This document shows positions 23,701-32,132 of a stretch of 35,857 bases of DNA, one piece after another. This DNA comes from Campylobacterota bacterium. Its GTDB lineage: Bacteria; Campylobacterota; Campylobacteria; Campylobacterales; Nitratiruptoraceae. The notes beneath the pieces were generated by a model. The model saw only the letters and a list, made by a program, of their open reading frames with translations. It made no database searches and was not told the DNA's origin. Position 1 is the first letter of the stretch, and each line of letters opens with the position of its first letter. The stretch covers positions 1 through 35,857 of the forward strand of contig JAADDW010000046.1 of the NCBI GenBank assembly GCA_013153715.1, given 5' to 3'. Both the position numbers and the translations under genes were made by a program.

Positions 23701-24118
23701 AGTCGGTAATACTCTTCAAAAGTTTCTCCATTTTCTGCAAGAGGCTCTCTGGAATATAGTAATTCTCCTTGAACTCCAAGGGAGAGTGGTAGGTGAGAAA
23801 GACGCCGCTCTTTTTTTCATAAATATAGATTTTCAGGGGGAGATCGACTCCTATCTTCGGATTTTTCGCCACCAACTCGCTCTCCAATGCGGGGTTGCTG
23901 ACAAGAATGGAGATAGAAGAGGGGATCTCTACTCCAAACTCTTTGGCCCTTTTCCGAAAATCGATGACAGCGGCAGTCTTGAGATTGTGGGATTTGATGG
24001 CGTAGATAACTCTAATCAGCGTTTTATAGAAAGAGTACTTGGATTTCTTCATGATAATATGGCACCCAGCCCATAGATTGATATTCATAAGAAAAAATAT
24101 TATAATCGCAAACCTCAT
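23687..24118 (-). CDS. DUF302 family secreted protein
   Basis: This 143-residue protein has a hydrophobic N-terminus (residues 1-17, ending LWAG) that should direct export; the cysteine after LWAG could make it a lipoprotein. The rest fits DUF302: VIDFRKRAKEFGVEIP, LVSNPALESEL, and a strand pair with LPLKIYIYEKKSGVFLTYHSP. The biochemical role of the family is unclear. The gene is A+T-rich compared with its neighbours. AAGGAAG six nt before the ATG is its ribosome binding site, and TAAAAT (24143-24138) is a possible -10. It is divergent from pyrG. Confidence 0.75.
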   Translation of the reverse strand: MRFAIIIFFLMNINLWAGCHIIMKKSKYSFYKTLIRVIYAIKSHNLKTAAVIDFRKRAKEFGVEIPSSISILVSNPALESELVAKNPKIGVDLPLKIYIYEKKSGVFLTYHSPLEFKENYYIPESLLQKMEKLLKSITDYATR

Positions 24119-24199
24119 AATAACTTCCTTTTCTTTCTATTTTACCAAGTTTAAGCATTGTTTAGTTAAAATTTTTCTTAAAAAGTCTAAGGTACCGCC

Positions 24200-25819
24200 A
24201 TGACCAAATATATCTTTGTTACAGGAGGAGTGCTCAGCTCCCTCGGCAAAGGAATTTCCAGTGCCAGCATCGGAGCCCTCCTCAAAAACAGCGGTCTCGA
24301 TGTCTCCATTCTGAAAATAGACCCCTACATCAATGTAGACCCTGGAACGATGAGCCCCTTGGAGCACGGGGAGGTCTTTGTCACAGCAGATGGAGCGGAG
24401 ACCGACCTCGATTTGGGACACTACGAACGCTTCCTCGATGTGAAACTCTCCAAGCTCAACAATTTCACGACAGGCCAGGTCTATCTCTCCGTTATCACTC
24501 GGGAACGGAAAGGGGACTATCTGGGAAAGACGATACAGGTTGTCCCCCATATTGTCGATGAGATCAAACAGCGTATTCGGAAGGCTGGGAAGGGACGGGA
24601 CCTCCTCATTGTCGAGTTGGGGGGAACGGTGGGAGACATAGAAGGCCTCCCTTTCCTCGAAGCGATACGGGAACTCACCCACGATCTGGGTCCCCACAAA
24701 GCCTACAATATCCATGTGACCCTGGTCCCCTACATAGCGGCGGCAGGAGAGCTCAAGACAAAGCCGACCCAGCACAGCGTCCAGGAGCTTCGGCGCATCG
24801 GGATCAGTCCCGATATGATTATCGCCCGGTGCGAACGGCCCCTTCCCCACGATGTGCGGGATAAGATAGCCAAGAGTTGCGGTATTCCACTGGAGAGTGT
24901 CATCGAAGCGAAAGATGCGGAGACGATCTACAAAGTTCCCCTCAACTTCCTCCGCCAGAATATCCTCTCACCCATCAGCCACCAACTGAAACTGGGAGAG
25001 CTGAAGCCCCAAATGGATGAGTGGGACTTCATTGTGAAGAAGATAATCGCCCCCAAAGATGAGGTAACCATCGCCTTCGTCGGAAAATACCTTGGCCTCA
25101 AGGAGTCCTATAAATCCCTGACCGAAGCCCTGGTCCATTCGGGAGCCGCCCTGGATAGTCGTGTCAACATCAAATGGGTTGACAGTGAGCTCATCGAGGC
25201 CGAAGGGAGTGACCACTTTTTGAAAGATGTAGATGGGGTCCTCGTAGCTGGAGGTTTTGGAGAGCGGGGAGTCCAAGGGAAGATCGAGGCTATCAGATAT
25301 GCTCGGGAACATAGAATTCCCTATCTCGGCATCTGCCTCGGTATGCAGTTGAGTATTATCGAATTTGCACGGAATGTCCTCGGAGTGAAGGATGCCAACT
25401 CCATGGAGTTCGATCCCCAGACTCCCCACCCATTTATCTACCTCATAGATGAGTTCATCGACCAGTCAGGTCAGAAACAGATACGGACCCACAAATCTCC
25501 CATGGGGGGAACAATGAGACTGGGAGAGTATGCCTGCACAGTGCGGGAAGGTACAAAGCTTTGGGAAGCCTATGATCGAGCTCAAACCATCTACGAACGC
25601 CACCGCCACAGGTACGAAGCCAATCCCAAATACCGCTCCATGCTGGAATCTAAAGGTATGATTGTGAGCGGTGAGAGTGGAGAGGGGCTCATTGAGGCTG
25701 TGGAGATTGAGGACCACCCCTGGTTTGTCGGAGTCCAATTCCATCCTGAATTCACATCGCACCTCCAGAAACCCAACCCCCTCATCACAGCTTTCATCAG
25801 AAAAGCGCTCAAGGGCTGA
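24200..25819 (+). CDS. pyrG: CTP synthase
   Basis: This 539-residue enzyme aminates UTP to CTP. The synthetase domain opens with [20 protein letters not shown] and contains the P-loop, [15 protein letters not shown] and [23 protein letters not shown]. The C-terminal glutamine amidotransferase domain has the nucleophile in GICLGMQLS (near residue 380) and the His/Glu pair in GVQFHPEF. The length is typical. The TGATG overlap with recJ means coupling; the pyrG-recJ pair is also found in Helicobacter. The 81-nt upstream gap shows TTTAAG (24150) and TTTAG (24161) 11 bp apart, which may be regulatory. Confidence 0.98.
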   Translation: MTKYIFVTGGVLSSLGKGISSASIGALLKNSGLDVSILKIDPYINVDPGTMSPLEHGEVFVTADGAETDLDLGHYERFLDVKLSKLNNFTTGQVYLSVITRERKGDYLGKTIQVVPHIVDEIKQRIRKAGKGRDLLIVELGGTVGDIEGLPFLEAIRELTHDLGPHKAYNIHVTLVPYIAAAGELKTKPTQHSVQELRRIGISPDMIIARCERPLPHDVRDKIAKSCGIPLESVIEAKDAETIYKVPLNFLRQNILSPISHQLKLGELKPQMDEWDFIVKKIIAPKDEVTIAFVGKYLGLKESYKSLTEALVHSGAALDSRVNIKWVDSELIEAEGSDHFLKDVDGVLVAGGFGERGVQGKIEAIRYAREHRIPYLGICLGMQLSIIEFARNVLGVKDANSMEFDPQTPHPFIYLIDEFIDQSGQKQIRTHKSPMGGTMRLGEYACTVREGTKLWEAYDRAQTIYERHRHRYEANPKYRSMLESKGMIVSGESGEGLIEAVEIEDHPWFVGVQFHPEFTSHLQKPNPLITAFIRKALKG

Positions 25820-27384
25820 TGGTCAGACTGACAAAAGAGAGCCTCTATGAACTTTTGAAGAGTCGGTTTCCAGAGGGGTTCCTCAAGTTGAGGGAGCTCC
25901 CAGACCCCAAGGAGTTCAAAGACCTCCAGAAAGCGGCACGGCGTATAGCCGACGCTATCCGAAGGGGAGAGAAGATCGCCATTATTGGAGATTACGATGT
26001 CGATGGAGTGGTCTCTTCGGTACTCATGCAGGAGTTTTTCGACGCCGTCGGCCACAGGGTCACCATCGAAATTCCCAACCGCTTCAGGGATGGCTACGGG
26101 ATCAACAGCAAAATTGTTGATAGGATCGAGGCCGATCTCATTATCACCGTGGATAACGGAATTGGTGCCCACGACGCCGCCCAACGGTGTAGAGAGAGGG
26201 GAATAGATCTCATCATTACCGACCACCATACCCCTCCCGAGATACTTCCAGAAGCCTATGCCATTGTCAACCCGAAACAGCAGGGGTGCTCCTTTCCCTA
26301 CAGCGAGATCTGCGGTGCCCAAGTGGCATGGTTCCTCACAGCCCAACTCAAAAGGGAGCTCTCCCTCAATTTCGACCTCAAACGCTCCCTCGACCTCGTG
26401 GCCCTCGCCATTGTAGCCGATGTTATGCCCCTTCGCCACATCAACCGCTCCCTGGTCCAAGCGGGACTCCAGATGGTAGAGAGGAGCCACCGTCCAGCGA
26501 TCCGTTTCCTGAGGGACAGCTTGAAAAAAAATAGAATAGGGAGTGACGATCTCGCCTTTGGAATTGCTCCCATTATCAACAGTGCGGGAAGAATGGAAGA
26601 TGCCCGAATAGCCTTTGACTTCCTCCTCTCCAAGGACCTCTTCGAGGCCTCCATCTACTACTCCCGTCTCCTCGCCCTCAATGCCGAGAGGAGAGCGGAG
26701 GAGAGGAGAGTCTTGGAGGAGGCCAGAAGATCGGTAGGGGAAGAGAGGGTCATTGTCGCCGTGGGAGACGACTGGAACGAAGGGGTGGTCGGTATAGTGG
26801 CGGCCCGACTGGCTGAAGAGTATGGCAGACCCGCAATTGTACTGACCAAGAGCAGAGAGGGGTATCTCAAAGGGAGCGGAAGGAGTCCCGACGGAGTAGA
26901 TCTCTACGCTCTCCTCCACGGAACGAAGGATCTCCTCATCGGCTTTGGGGGTCATAAAAAAGCCGCCGGAGTCTCCCTCGATCCTCTCCATCTAGAGACT
27001 TTCCGCAAAGAGTTGGAGGGGCTCGCCGCCAATCTCCACGGGGAGTGCGGGGGAGAAGATCCCCACATTCTTGGAGAGCTCCCCTTCCAAGAGGTGGACT
27101 GGGAGCTCATCGACATTCTCCAGCAGTTCGCCCCCTACGGTGAGGGAAATCCCCTTCCCAAATTTTTGGCCCGGGAAGTTGAGGTTCTGGAGTGGAGGGA
27201 GGTTGGAGAGAAGGGGGAACATCTCCTCTTGACACTCCGCCAGAATGGAGTGGTCTTCAAAGGAATTTTTTTCAGGAGCACCTACCATCAACGGCCTCCG
27301 AAGGTTGACATTGTCTATCATCCTGCCCGAAACGAGTTTAACAATAGCGTCAATATCCAGCTCTTCATCAGCGAAATCAGATAG
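25819..27384 (+). CDS. recJ: Single-stranded-DNA exonuclease RecJ
   Basis: This 521-residue DHH-family nuclease digests ssDNA 5' to 3' in recombination and mismatch repair. Visible are IIGDYDVDGVVSSVLM (motif I), the TVDNG and TDHHTPP motifs with the catalytic DHH, INSAGRMEDAR, and the DHHA1 GFGGHKKAAG. A short OB-like domain ends the protein. It is shorter than the roughly 570-residue E. coli enzyme but similar to other Campylobacterota RecJ. ATG 25819 uses the last base of the pyrG stop. Confidence 0.96.
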   Translation: MVRLTKESLYELLKSRFPEGFLKLRELPDPKEFKDLQKAARRIADAIRRGEKIAIIGDYDVDGVVSSVLMQEFFDAVGHRVTIEIPNRFRDGYGINSKIVDRIEADLIITVDNGIGAHDAAQRCRERGIDLIITDHHTPPEILPEAYAIVNPKQQGCSFPYSEICGAQVAWFLTAQLKRELSLNFDLKRSLDLVALAIVADVMPLRHINRSLVQAGLQMVERSHRPAIRFLRDSLKKNRIGSDDLAFGIAPIINSAGRMEDARIAFDFLLSKDLFEASIYYSRLLALNAERRAEERRVLEEARRSVGEERVIVAVGDDWNEGVVGIVAARLAEEYGRPAIVLTKSREGYLKGSGRSPDGVDLYALLHGTKDLLIGFGGHKKAAGVSLDPLHLETFRKELEGLAANLHGECGGEDPHILGELPFQEVDWELIDILQQFAPYGEGNPLPKFLAREVEVLEWREVGEKGEHLLLTLRQNGVVFKGIFFRSTYHQRPPKVDIVYHPARNEFNNSVNIQLFISEIR

Positions 27385-27395
27385 GGTTTTGGATT

Positions 27396-27422
27396 TTGAG
27401 CTTTTTTTTGTTACCATATAAA
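27396..27422 (+). promoter_or_regulatory. Probable promoter of sqr
   Basis: TTGAGC (27396-27401) and TATAAA (27417-27422) are separated by 15 bases and a T-rich stretch. The -10 is 47 nt before the sqr start codon. The spacing is slightly short, so the -35 assignment is tentative. Confidence 0.5.
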
Positions 27423-27469
27423 AATTAGTGAAGTGGCCAATAAACAGATCTTAACTACAGGAGAGTACG

Positions 27470-28966
27470 ATGGATAAGAAAAAGCTCACATTCGCCCAAG
27501 AGGTCATCGAGGAAACATTGAGGAGCGAGGGACTTTCTCGCCGTGACGCTTTGAAATTGATGGGGGTGGGAAGTGCGGCACTCCTCACCGGTGGATCGCT
27601 GGCAACACCTCCCGAAGCCAACGCAGGTCCCAGTAGCGATAAGAAGGCGACCATCGTTATAGTTGGAGGGGGAGCAGGAGGTATTATGGCCCTCGCCCGA
27701 CTGAGAAGGGCGGCGCCTAACGCAAAGATCATCTTGATCGCTCCCAATGAGATCCATCTCTACCAGCCCGGTCAGGTCTTCATGGCGGCGGGTCTCTACA
27801 AAGCCGAAGAGATCAAGAGATACAACAAAGATTTTATTCCGGACGGAGTCCAATGGATCAAGGCGAAGGTAGCGGAATTTGATCCCGACAAGAACCAGGT
27901 TATTACCGACACAGGTCAGAAGATAGGGTACGATTTCCTCGTCGTCGCTGTGGGGATCTCCTACCAGTACGATCAGATTGAGGGGCTTACTCTGGATCTC
28001 CTTGGAAAGAACGGGATCAGCAGTGTTTACCTCAACAATCCCGAGACAGGAAGTGTAAAAGGGGGAGAGATCACCTGGGAGTGGTTCAAACTCATGAGAG
28101 CGGCGGCGGAGAAGGCAACCAAAGAGAACCCGATTCAGGTTATCTGCACCCAGCCAGCAACTCCGATTAAGTGTGGGGGAGCTCCCCAGAAAATTCTCTA
28201 CCTCTCTGACGACTTTTTGAGGGGAAATGGCCCCATCGGAGGAGCAGATGTCCATCAAAACGCTAAATTCTACTTCACGAAAGGGAAGGGAACCAAGCTC
28301 TTCGGCGTTCCAGAGTACAACGAAACCCTCTCCAAGCGGGTCCAACCCATGTACGGCAATATCGAAAACAAGTGGGACCATAACCTTGTCAAGATAGACC
28401 CCAAGAAGAAGATCGCCACATTCCACCACACCTACTATGTGAAAGGGAAGTGGGATCCCGACCTGGAAGAGTATGAGATGATCAAAAAGGAGAGGATGGT
28501 CGAGCTCCCCTATGACTTCATCCATATCGTCCCCCCAATGACAGCCGCCAATGAGTTCAAGAGCTCACCGCTCGCCTGGCAAAAGGGGAGTGCAAAGGGA
28601 TGGATGGAAGCCGATCGGTACACTCTCCAACACCGCCGCTATAAAAATGTCTTCGGTATCGGCGATGTTCTCGGTATTCCAAAAGGGAAGACAGGGGGAA
28701 GTGCCCGCCACCATGGACCGATTATGACCCAGAACCTCATCGATGTCATGAACGGGAAAGAGCCGAAGGCACAATTTGACGGCTATACCGTCTGCCCCCT
28801 CAAAACCCAGTACGGTAGAATTATGTTGGCAGAATTCAACTACGACGGTCCAGCTCCATCCTTCCCCTTCCTCGATCCTGCAGAACCCCGCTGGATCTGG
28901 TGGGCCTTCGACCTCTACATGCTCAAACCGATGTACTGGAACCTCATGCTCAGAGGACTCATGTAA
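27470..28966 (+). CDS. sqr: Sulfide:quinone oxidoreductase-like flavoprotein with Tat signal
   Basis: This 498-residue protein has a twin-arginine signal (SRRDALKLM, Arg24-Arg25, then a hydrophobic stretch to about residue 45), implying folded export to the periplasm. The FAD-binding GGGAGG is at residues 66-71. Two cysteines match the redox-active pair of sulfide:quinone oxidoreductases: Cys235 in IKCGGAPQK and Cys442 in YTVCPLKT. The C-terminus (WIWWAFDLYMLKPMYW) is aromatic and amphipathic, suiting contact with the membrane quinone pool. I take it as an SQR; a flavocytochrome c subunit is the alternative, but no cytochrome gene is adjacent. AGGAG precedes the ATG by six bases. Confidence 0.85.
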   Translation: MDKKKLTFAQEVIEETLRSEGLSRRDALKLMGVGSAALLTGGSLATPPEANAGPSSDKKATIVIVGGGAGGIMALARLRRAAPNAKIILIAPNEIHLYQPGQVFMAAGLYKAEEIKRYNKDFIPDGVQWIKAKVAEFDPDKNQVITDTGQKIGYDFLVVAVGISYQYDQIEGLTLDLLGKNGISSVYLNNPETGSVKGGEITWEWFKLMRAAAEKATKENPIQVICTQPATPIKCGGAPQKILYLSDDFLRGNGPIGGADVHQNAKFYFTKGKGTKLFGVPEYNETLSKRVQPMYGNIENKWDHNLVKIDPKKKIATFHHTYYVKGKWDPDLEEYEMIKKERMVELPYDFIHIVPPMTAANEFKSSPLAWQKGSAKGWMEADRYTLQHRRYKNVFGIGDVLGIPKGKTGGSARHHGPIMTQNLIDVMNGKEPKAQFDGYTVCPLKTQYGRIMLAEFNYDGPAPSFPFLDPAEPRWIWWAFDLYMLKPMYWNLMLRGLM

Positions 28967-28970
28967 TCTC

Positions 28971-28986
28971 CGGGGCTTCTGCCCCG
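28971..28986 (+). promoter_or_regulatory. Hairpin between sqr and the small membrane protein gene
   Basis: CGGGGC pairs with GCCCCG around TTCT, starting four bases after the sqr stop. No T tract follows, so it is more likely a 3'-end stabiliser or partial attenuator than a full terminator. Confidence 0.5.
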
Positions 28987-29008
28987 TCATTGAAGAAAAG
29001 GGAGGGGA

Positions 29009-29248
29009 ATGGGAAAGATAGTCAAGAGGGAGCTCTTTGTATTCTTCGTCCTTTTTCTACTCCTCGCCCTCTCCATGCACTACAAGGAGTGGATCTCCCA
29101 TCCTGTCCAACATATTGAAAACCTGCCCCAAAGCCCCTTTGGACCCCTGCACCCACTTCTCTTTACTCTCTTCTTCTATATCCTCGTTCTCGTGGTGAGG
29201 GTGGCAATCCATTGGGCTCGAAAGTTTCAGAGGAGACGGAAACTATAG
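29009..29248 (+). CDS. Small two-helix membrane protein downstream of sqr
   Basis: This 79-residue protein has two strong hydrophobic segments (about residues 9-24 and 48-67), a short connecting loop with HPVQHIENLPQSP, and a basic tail. I do not recognise a family. GGGAGG immediately before the ATG supports translation. The gene follows sqr by 42 nt with only a hairpin between, so it is probably cotranscribed and may anchor or assist the SQR. Its stop codon and that of the convergent pgi gene share the palindrome CTATAG (29243-29248). Confidence 0.7.
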   Translation: MGKIVKRELFVFFVLFLLLALSMHYKEWISHPVQHIENLPQSPFGPLHPLLFTLFFYILVLVVRVAIHWARKFQRRRKL

Positions 29249-30442
29249 GAAGCTCTCCCTCAAAATCCTCTTACCGAGCTCCACCCCAGGCTGATTGTAG
29301 GCATCTATGCCGAGGGCGAGGGCTGTAGCCGATGTGAGGAGCTCGAAGTAGAATATGAGCTCTCCTACGGCTCTCTCCTCTATTCTCTCTATCTCGATGA
29401 GGTCGTTGGGCACTTGGGAGCGGGTCAAGGCCTCCCTCGTCGCATCGCACTCCCTATTGAGGAGGGTAGAGAGGGTGGACCCATTGACAAAATCGGATCG
29501 GTCCAGATGGGGGAGATGGAGGTCGGGGATCTCCAGATCGGTATTGAAATGGCCCACTTTGAGGAAGGTGACCGTCTTATCCCGAGGCCCCTCGATGAGA
29601 AGCTGGAGGAAGGAGTGCTGATCTATAGTTCCCAGGAGGCCGACAGGAGTCAATCCCACCCCTTCACCCCCCCTCCTCTTTCCCAGAGACTCCCCCCAGA
29701 GTTGCACATACCACTTGGTAAACTCTTCGAGCTCGCTGGCATAGCTAAAGAGGACATTGATAGGGTACCTCCTGGCATTGAGGGAGTAGAAGAGGGCCTT
29801 ATGGAGGAGATGATCCTCCTCCCTTCTGAAGAAGCGGTCACGGAACTCCCCCGCCCCCTCCAGGAGATGGAGGGTATCGAGACCTGCCAGGGTAAGGGGA
29901 ACAATACCGACGGAACTCAAAACGGAAAATCTCCCCCCCACCTCCTTGGGGATATGGAAGGAGCGGAGTCCGTAGGTAGCCGCAAATCTGTCGAGGGGGG
30001 AGCCCTCCTCTGTGATGGTCCAGATATTGGGAGCCCCCTCCAGCTGGAGATCGAGGGTTTTCAGGAGAATTTTGAAGATAGTCAGGGTCTCTATGGTCGT
30101 CCCCGACTTGGAAACAACGAGGAAGAGGGAGGATTGGGGGTCGATCCCCTCCAACTTCCCGCCCAAATCTACAGGGTCGGGGTTCTCCAAAAAGACGATC
30201 TCCTTGGAGAGTCTCTCTCTGAAAAGGGCGGAGAGAGCCTTGGGCCCCAAGGAAGAGCCTCCTATACCGATATGGACAATGGTCGTAAAAGTGAACTCCT
30301 CCCCCTTCAGCTCCTCAACGAGCCCTCGGGAGCTCTCGGGAAGGGAGTAGTATCCCACCTTCCCCCCTCTCCTCTCCTCTTCAAGTTGGGAAAAGAGGGT
30401 ATCGACCGATAGAGGTCGGGGTAACCCTTCATACCGAACCAT
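29243..30442 (-). CDS. pgi: Glucose-6-phosphate isomerase
   Basis: This 399-residue enzyme interconverts glucose-6-phosphate and fructose-6-phosphate. It carries HIGIGGSSLGPKAL, the sugar-phosphate-binding SKSGTTIET, the signature YVQLWGESLGKR and the C-terminal GIDAYNQPGVELGK with the active-site lysine. It is much shorter than E. coli Pgi (about 550) and matches the compact form of Campylobacterota and Gram-positives. In an autotroph it serves gluconeogenesis and polysaccharide precursors. The ATG overlaps bpt by 14 nt. Confidence 0.95.
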   Translation of the reverse strand: MVRYEGLPRPLSVDTLFSQLEEERRGGKVGYYSLPESSRGLVEELKGEEFTFTTIVHIGIGGSSLGPKALSALFRERLSKEIVFLENPDPVDLGGKLEGIDPQSSLFLVVSKSGTTIETLTIFKILLKTLDLQLEGAPNIWTITEEGSPLDRFAATYGLRSFHIPKEVGGRFSVLSSVGIVPLTLAGLDTLHLLEGAGEFRDRFFRREEDHLLHKALFYSLNARRYPINVLFSYASELEEFTKWYVQLWGESLGKRRGGEGVGLTPVGLLGTIDQHSFLQLLIEGPRDKTVTFLKVGHFNTDLEIPDLHLPHLDRSDFVNGSTLSTLLNRECDATREALTRSQVPNDLIEIERIEERAVGELIFYFELLTSATALALGIDAYNQPGVELGKRILRESFL

Positions 30443-31178
30443 CTACTTCCCTCCATTCTGGCTCCACATCGAGGGGGGGAAAACCGTCGAGGAGCTGATA
30501 GGGCCTGAAATTGGTCTTGTAGGCGAAGGAGGGACAGCCGTCCACCCAGTAGCCGAGGTAGATCCATTTCAATTTCAACATCTTGGCCAGATTGATCTGG
30601 ACCAGGAGGGAGTAGATGCCCAGGGAGAGACGCTGGTAGTCGGGGTCGTAGAAGAAGTAGATGGAACTGATACCATCTTCCAGAATATCAATGAGATCGA
30701 CTCCGACCAGCTTCCCGTCATGGAAGTAGAGCACCTCCTTCCCAAAATCGTGGGCCCCCACAACAAATTCGCTATAGTAGGTTTCAAGGTCCATTTCAAC
30801 ATATTTCCAGCCGCTCTTCTTCTCCTTGAACTTGTGGAAGCGGTTGTAGAGCTCCACATGGTCAAATGTGAGGGAGGGAGATTGAATGAAGATCTCCGTC
30901 TCCCTGTTCCGTTTGACCGCCTTCCTCTGGCTCCTGGTCATGGAGAACCGCTCCACATCGACCCGAATACTCTTACACTCCCTGCATCGGGCACAGATGG
31001 GGTGGAAATAGGCGTGTCCAAAACGCCTCCACCCCCTCTTGATGAGGGCTGTCGCCATCTCCTTTGTCGCTTCAGGGAGATAGCGGTAGTGCATACGGGT
31101 GGCTCTGTCAGGAAGGTATGGGCACTCATACTCCAGAGTGCAGAACTCGATCGAAGTTGTATTTAAACTCCTCTCCAT
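30429..31178 (-). CDS. bpt: Aspartate/glutamate leucyltransferase (Bpt/Ate family)
   Basis: This 249-residue protein transfers leucine from Leu-tRNA to proteins with N-terminal Asp or Glu, marking them for ClpS/ClpAP degradation (N-degron pathway). The N-terminal domain has CTLEYECPYLPDR and the cysteine pair CARCREC; the C-terminal GNAT-like domain has YYSEFVVG, the conserved IYFFYDPDYQRLSLG and WIYLGYWVDGCPSFAYKTNF. These match the bacterial Bpt/Ate group of normal length. It lies 7 nt after the Nfu-like gene and overlaps pgi. Confidence 0.9.
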   Translation of the reverse strand: MERSLNTTSIEFCTLEYECPYLPDRATRMHYRYLPEATKEMATALIKRGWRRFGHAYFHPICARCRECKSIRVDVERFSMTRSQRKAVKRNRETEIFIQSPSLTFDHVELYNRFHKFKEKKSGWKYVEMDLETYYSEFVVGAHDFGKEVLYFHDGKLVGVDLIDILEDGISSIYFFYDPDYQRLSLGIYSLLVQINLAKMLKLKWIYLGYWVDGCPSFAYKTNFRPYQLLDGFPPLDVEPEWREVDGSV

Positions 31179-31185
31179 AGGGGGA

Positions 31186-31464
31186 TTATATCGGAAGAAC
31201 CCTTATATTTGGGTAATCGAGCCTCTCCCTGAGGGTATGTTCTATCCCGAAGAGGGTCCCCGTCGTAGCGCTGGCACAGCCGACACATGCCCCCATATAC
31301 CTAATGTAAATATCCACAAACTCCCCATTCTCTTGGACATCGATAACCTCCAAATTTCCTCCATCCAAAACGAGGAATTGGCGGATCCCTTCATCTATCG
31401 TCTTCTCGATGAGCTCCTTCTTCTCCTCCAAAGGGAGCTCCTTGAACTCTCTACCCTTATCCAT
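31186..31464 (-). CDS. NifU C-terminal-domain (Nfu-like) Fe-S protein
   Basis: This 92-residue protein contains a single Nfu domain: IRQFLVLDGGNLEVIDV and the cluster-binding CxxC in YMGACVGCASATTGTL. Nfu proteins hold and pass on [4Fe-4S] clusters. The N-terminal 20 residues are charged and helical. A good Shine-Dalgarno (AGGAGG) precedes ATG 31464. It heads the minus-strand group Nfu-bpt-pgi and is divergent from the Bfd-like gene, another Fe-S protein. Confidence 0.9.
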   Translation of the reverse strand: MDKGREFKELPLEEKKELIEKTIDEGIRQFLVLDGGNLEVIDVQENGEFVDIYIRYMGACVGCASATTGTLFGIEHTLRERLDYPNIRVLPI

Positions 31465-31530
31465 CTCTCCTCCTAAATGGGATAATTTATCTCCGAATTG
31501 GCAAAAATATTACACCAGCCCCCCTTAAGA

Positions 31531-31558
31531 TTGGTTTAGAGAAAGAAACTGTTATAAA
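31531..31558 (+). promoter_or_regulatory. Probable promoter of the Bfd-like gene
   Basis: TTGGTT (31531-31536) and TATAAA (31553-31558) are 16 bases apart. The nonamer GTTATAAAA containing the -10 recurs at 31583-31591, 32 bp (three helical turns) downstream, giving a second possible -10 or a paired binding site. Confidence 0.5.
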
Positions 31559-31613
31559 AGTAGCACTCATCTCTCCCCTTTTGTTATAAAATGGAGTGAA
31601 AAAAGGAGGAGCT

Positions 31614-31868
31614 ATGCAGATCGATCAACTATCGAGTATCGACGACCTCTATGTGGTCTGCGAATGTATGGAGGTCACCTATGGGGAGATTGTCAAAGCC
31701 ATCAGAGAGGGAAACTGCGACCTGGAATCCCTCATGAAGGCGACGGGGGCAGGGACCACATGTGGAAAGTGTCGGAGCAGAGAGAGCGATCCTGCAGATG
31801 AACGGGCCATCCATCTCGACGAAATTCTCTCCCTAGCCAAAGGTGAGGGACTCTGTCCGGAAGAGTGA
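31614..31868 (+). CDS. Bfd-like [2Fe-2S]-binding protein
   Basis: This 84-residue protein matches the BFD [2Fe-2S] domain: VVCECMEVTYGEIVKAI holds the first Cys-x-Cys pair and GAGTTCGKC the second, Cys-x2-Cys. Bfd proteins help release or move iron and electrons, for example from bacterioferritin; similar domains occur in nitrite reductase and NifU. ATG 31614 follows GGAGG; a GTG at 31596 would include the Shine-Dalgarno and is rejected. The C-terminal 30 residues are specific to this protein. It is divergent from the Nfu-like gene, so both probably act in Fe-S metabolism. Confidence 0.85.
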   Translation: MQIDQLSSIDDLYVVCECMEVTYGEIVKAIREGNCDLESLMKATGAGTTCGKCRSRESDPADERAIHLDEILSLAKGEGLCPEE

Positions 31869-31874
31869 TACACT

Positions 31875-31896
31875 CCCCACGCCTCGGGGCGGGGGG
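31875..31896 (+). terminator. GC-rich hairpin after the Bfd-like gene
   Basis: CCCC (31875-31878) and CGCC (31880-31883) pair with GGCG (31888-31891) and GGGG (31893-31896) with a single A/G mismatch and a TCGG loop, starting seven bases after the stop codon. The tract after it (TTCTGCTCT) is only moderately T-rich, so termination may be weak. Similar hairpins occur near IS200/IS605-type ends, but no transposase is present. Confidence 0.5.
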
Positions 31897-32001
31897 TTCT
31901 GCTCTCAAAACGATGGCTACCAAAGGAGAGCTACCCGCCGCCATCTATTCCAAAACCGACCTCTCCACCTCCACATATCTATCACCCCCTCCTCTCACCT
32001 A

Positions 32002-32014
32002 GGGACAGGGTCCC
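32002..32014. repeat. Small inverted repeat in Bfd-propeller intergenic region
   Basis: GGGAC and GTCCC flank AGG. Together with AGTTC and GAACT farther on, this 264-nt gap (31869-32132) contains several short dyads. No gene is seen in the gap. Confidence 0.35.
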
Positions 32015-32068
32015 ACAGTGAAGTTCGGTAACCTCCAAAGCTGAACTATTTCTGAACCTCCTTGAGTA

Positions 32069-32099
32069 TTAAGAGAGTGTTAAGAATTTTAGGTATAAA
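32069..32099 (+). promoter_or_regulatory. Promoter with tandem TTAAGA boxes for the propeller gene
   Basis: TATAAA (32094-32099) is the -10. In place of a -35 hexamer there are two direct TTAAGA copies, at 32069-32074 and 32080-32085, exactly 11 bp apart. Such spacing is typical of OmpR-family response regulators bound as tandem dimers. It resembles the tandem TTTAAG pattern I recall for HP1043/CosR-type regulators of Campylobacterota. Confidence 0.5.
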
Positions 32100-32132
32100 A
32101 TAGATTGAGAAGGGTATATCAAGGAGGCTATT

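Noticed and set aside
25591-26991. Antisense ORF of 466 codons opposite pyrG and recJ
   Set aside because: It spans two certain genes, has no family features and is explained by codon bias.
27455-28525. Antisense ORF of 356 codons opposite sqr
   Set aside because: The SQR motifs and Tat signal identify the plus-strand gene; the antisense product is not recognisable.
31875-31940. End of an IS200/IS605-type element
   Set aside because: The hairpin looks similar to such ends, but no tnpA or tnpB remnant and no partner end is visible.
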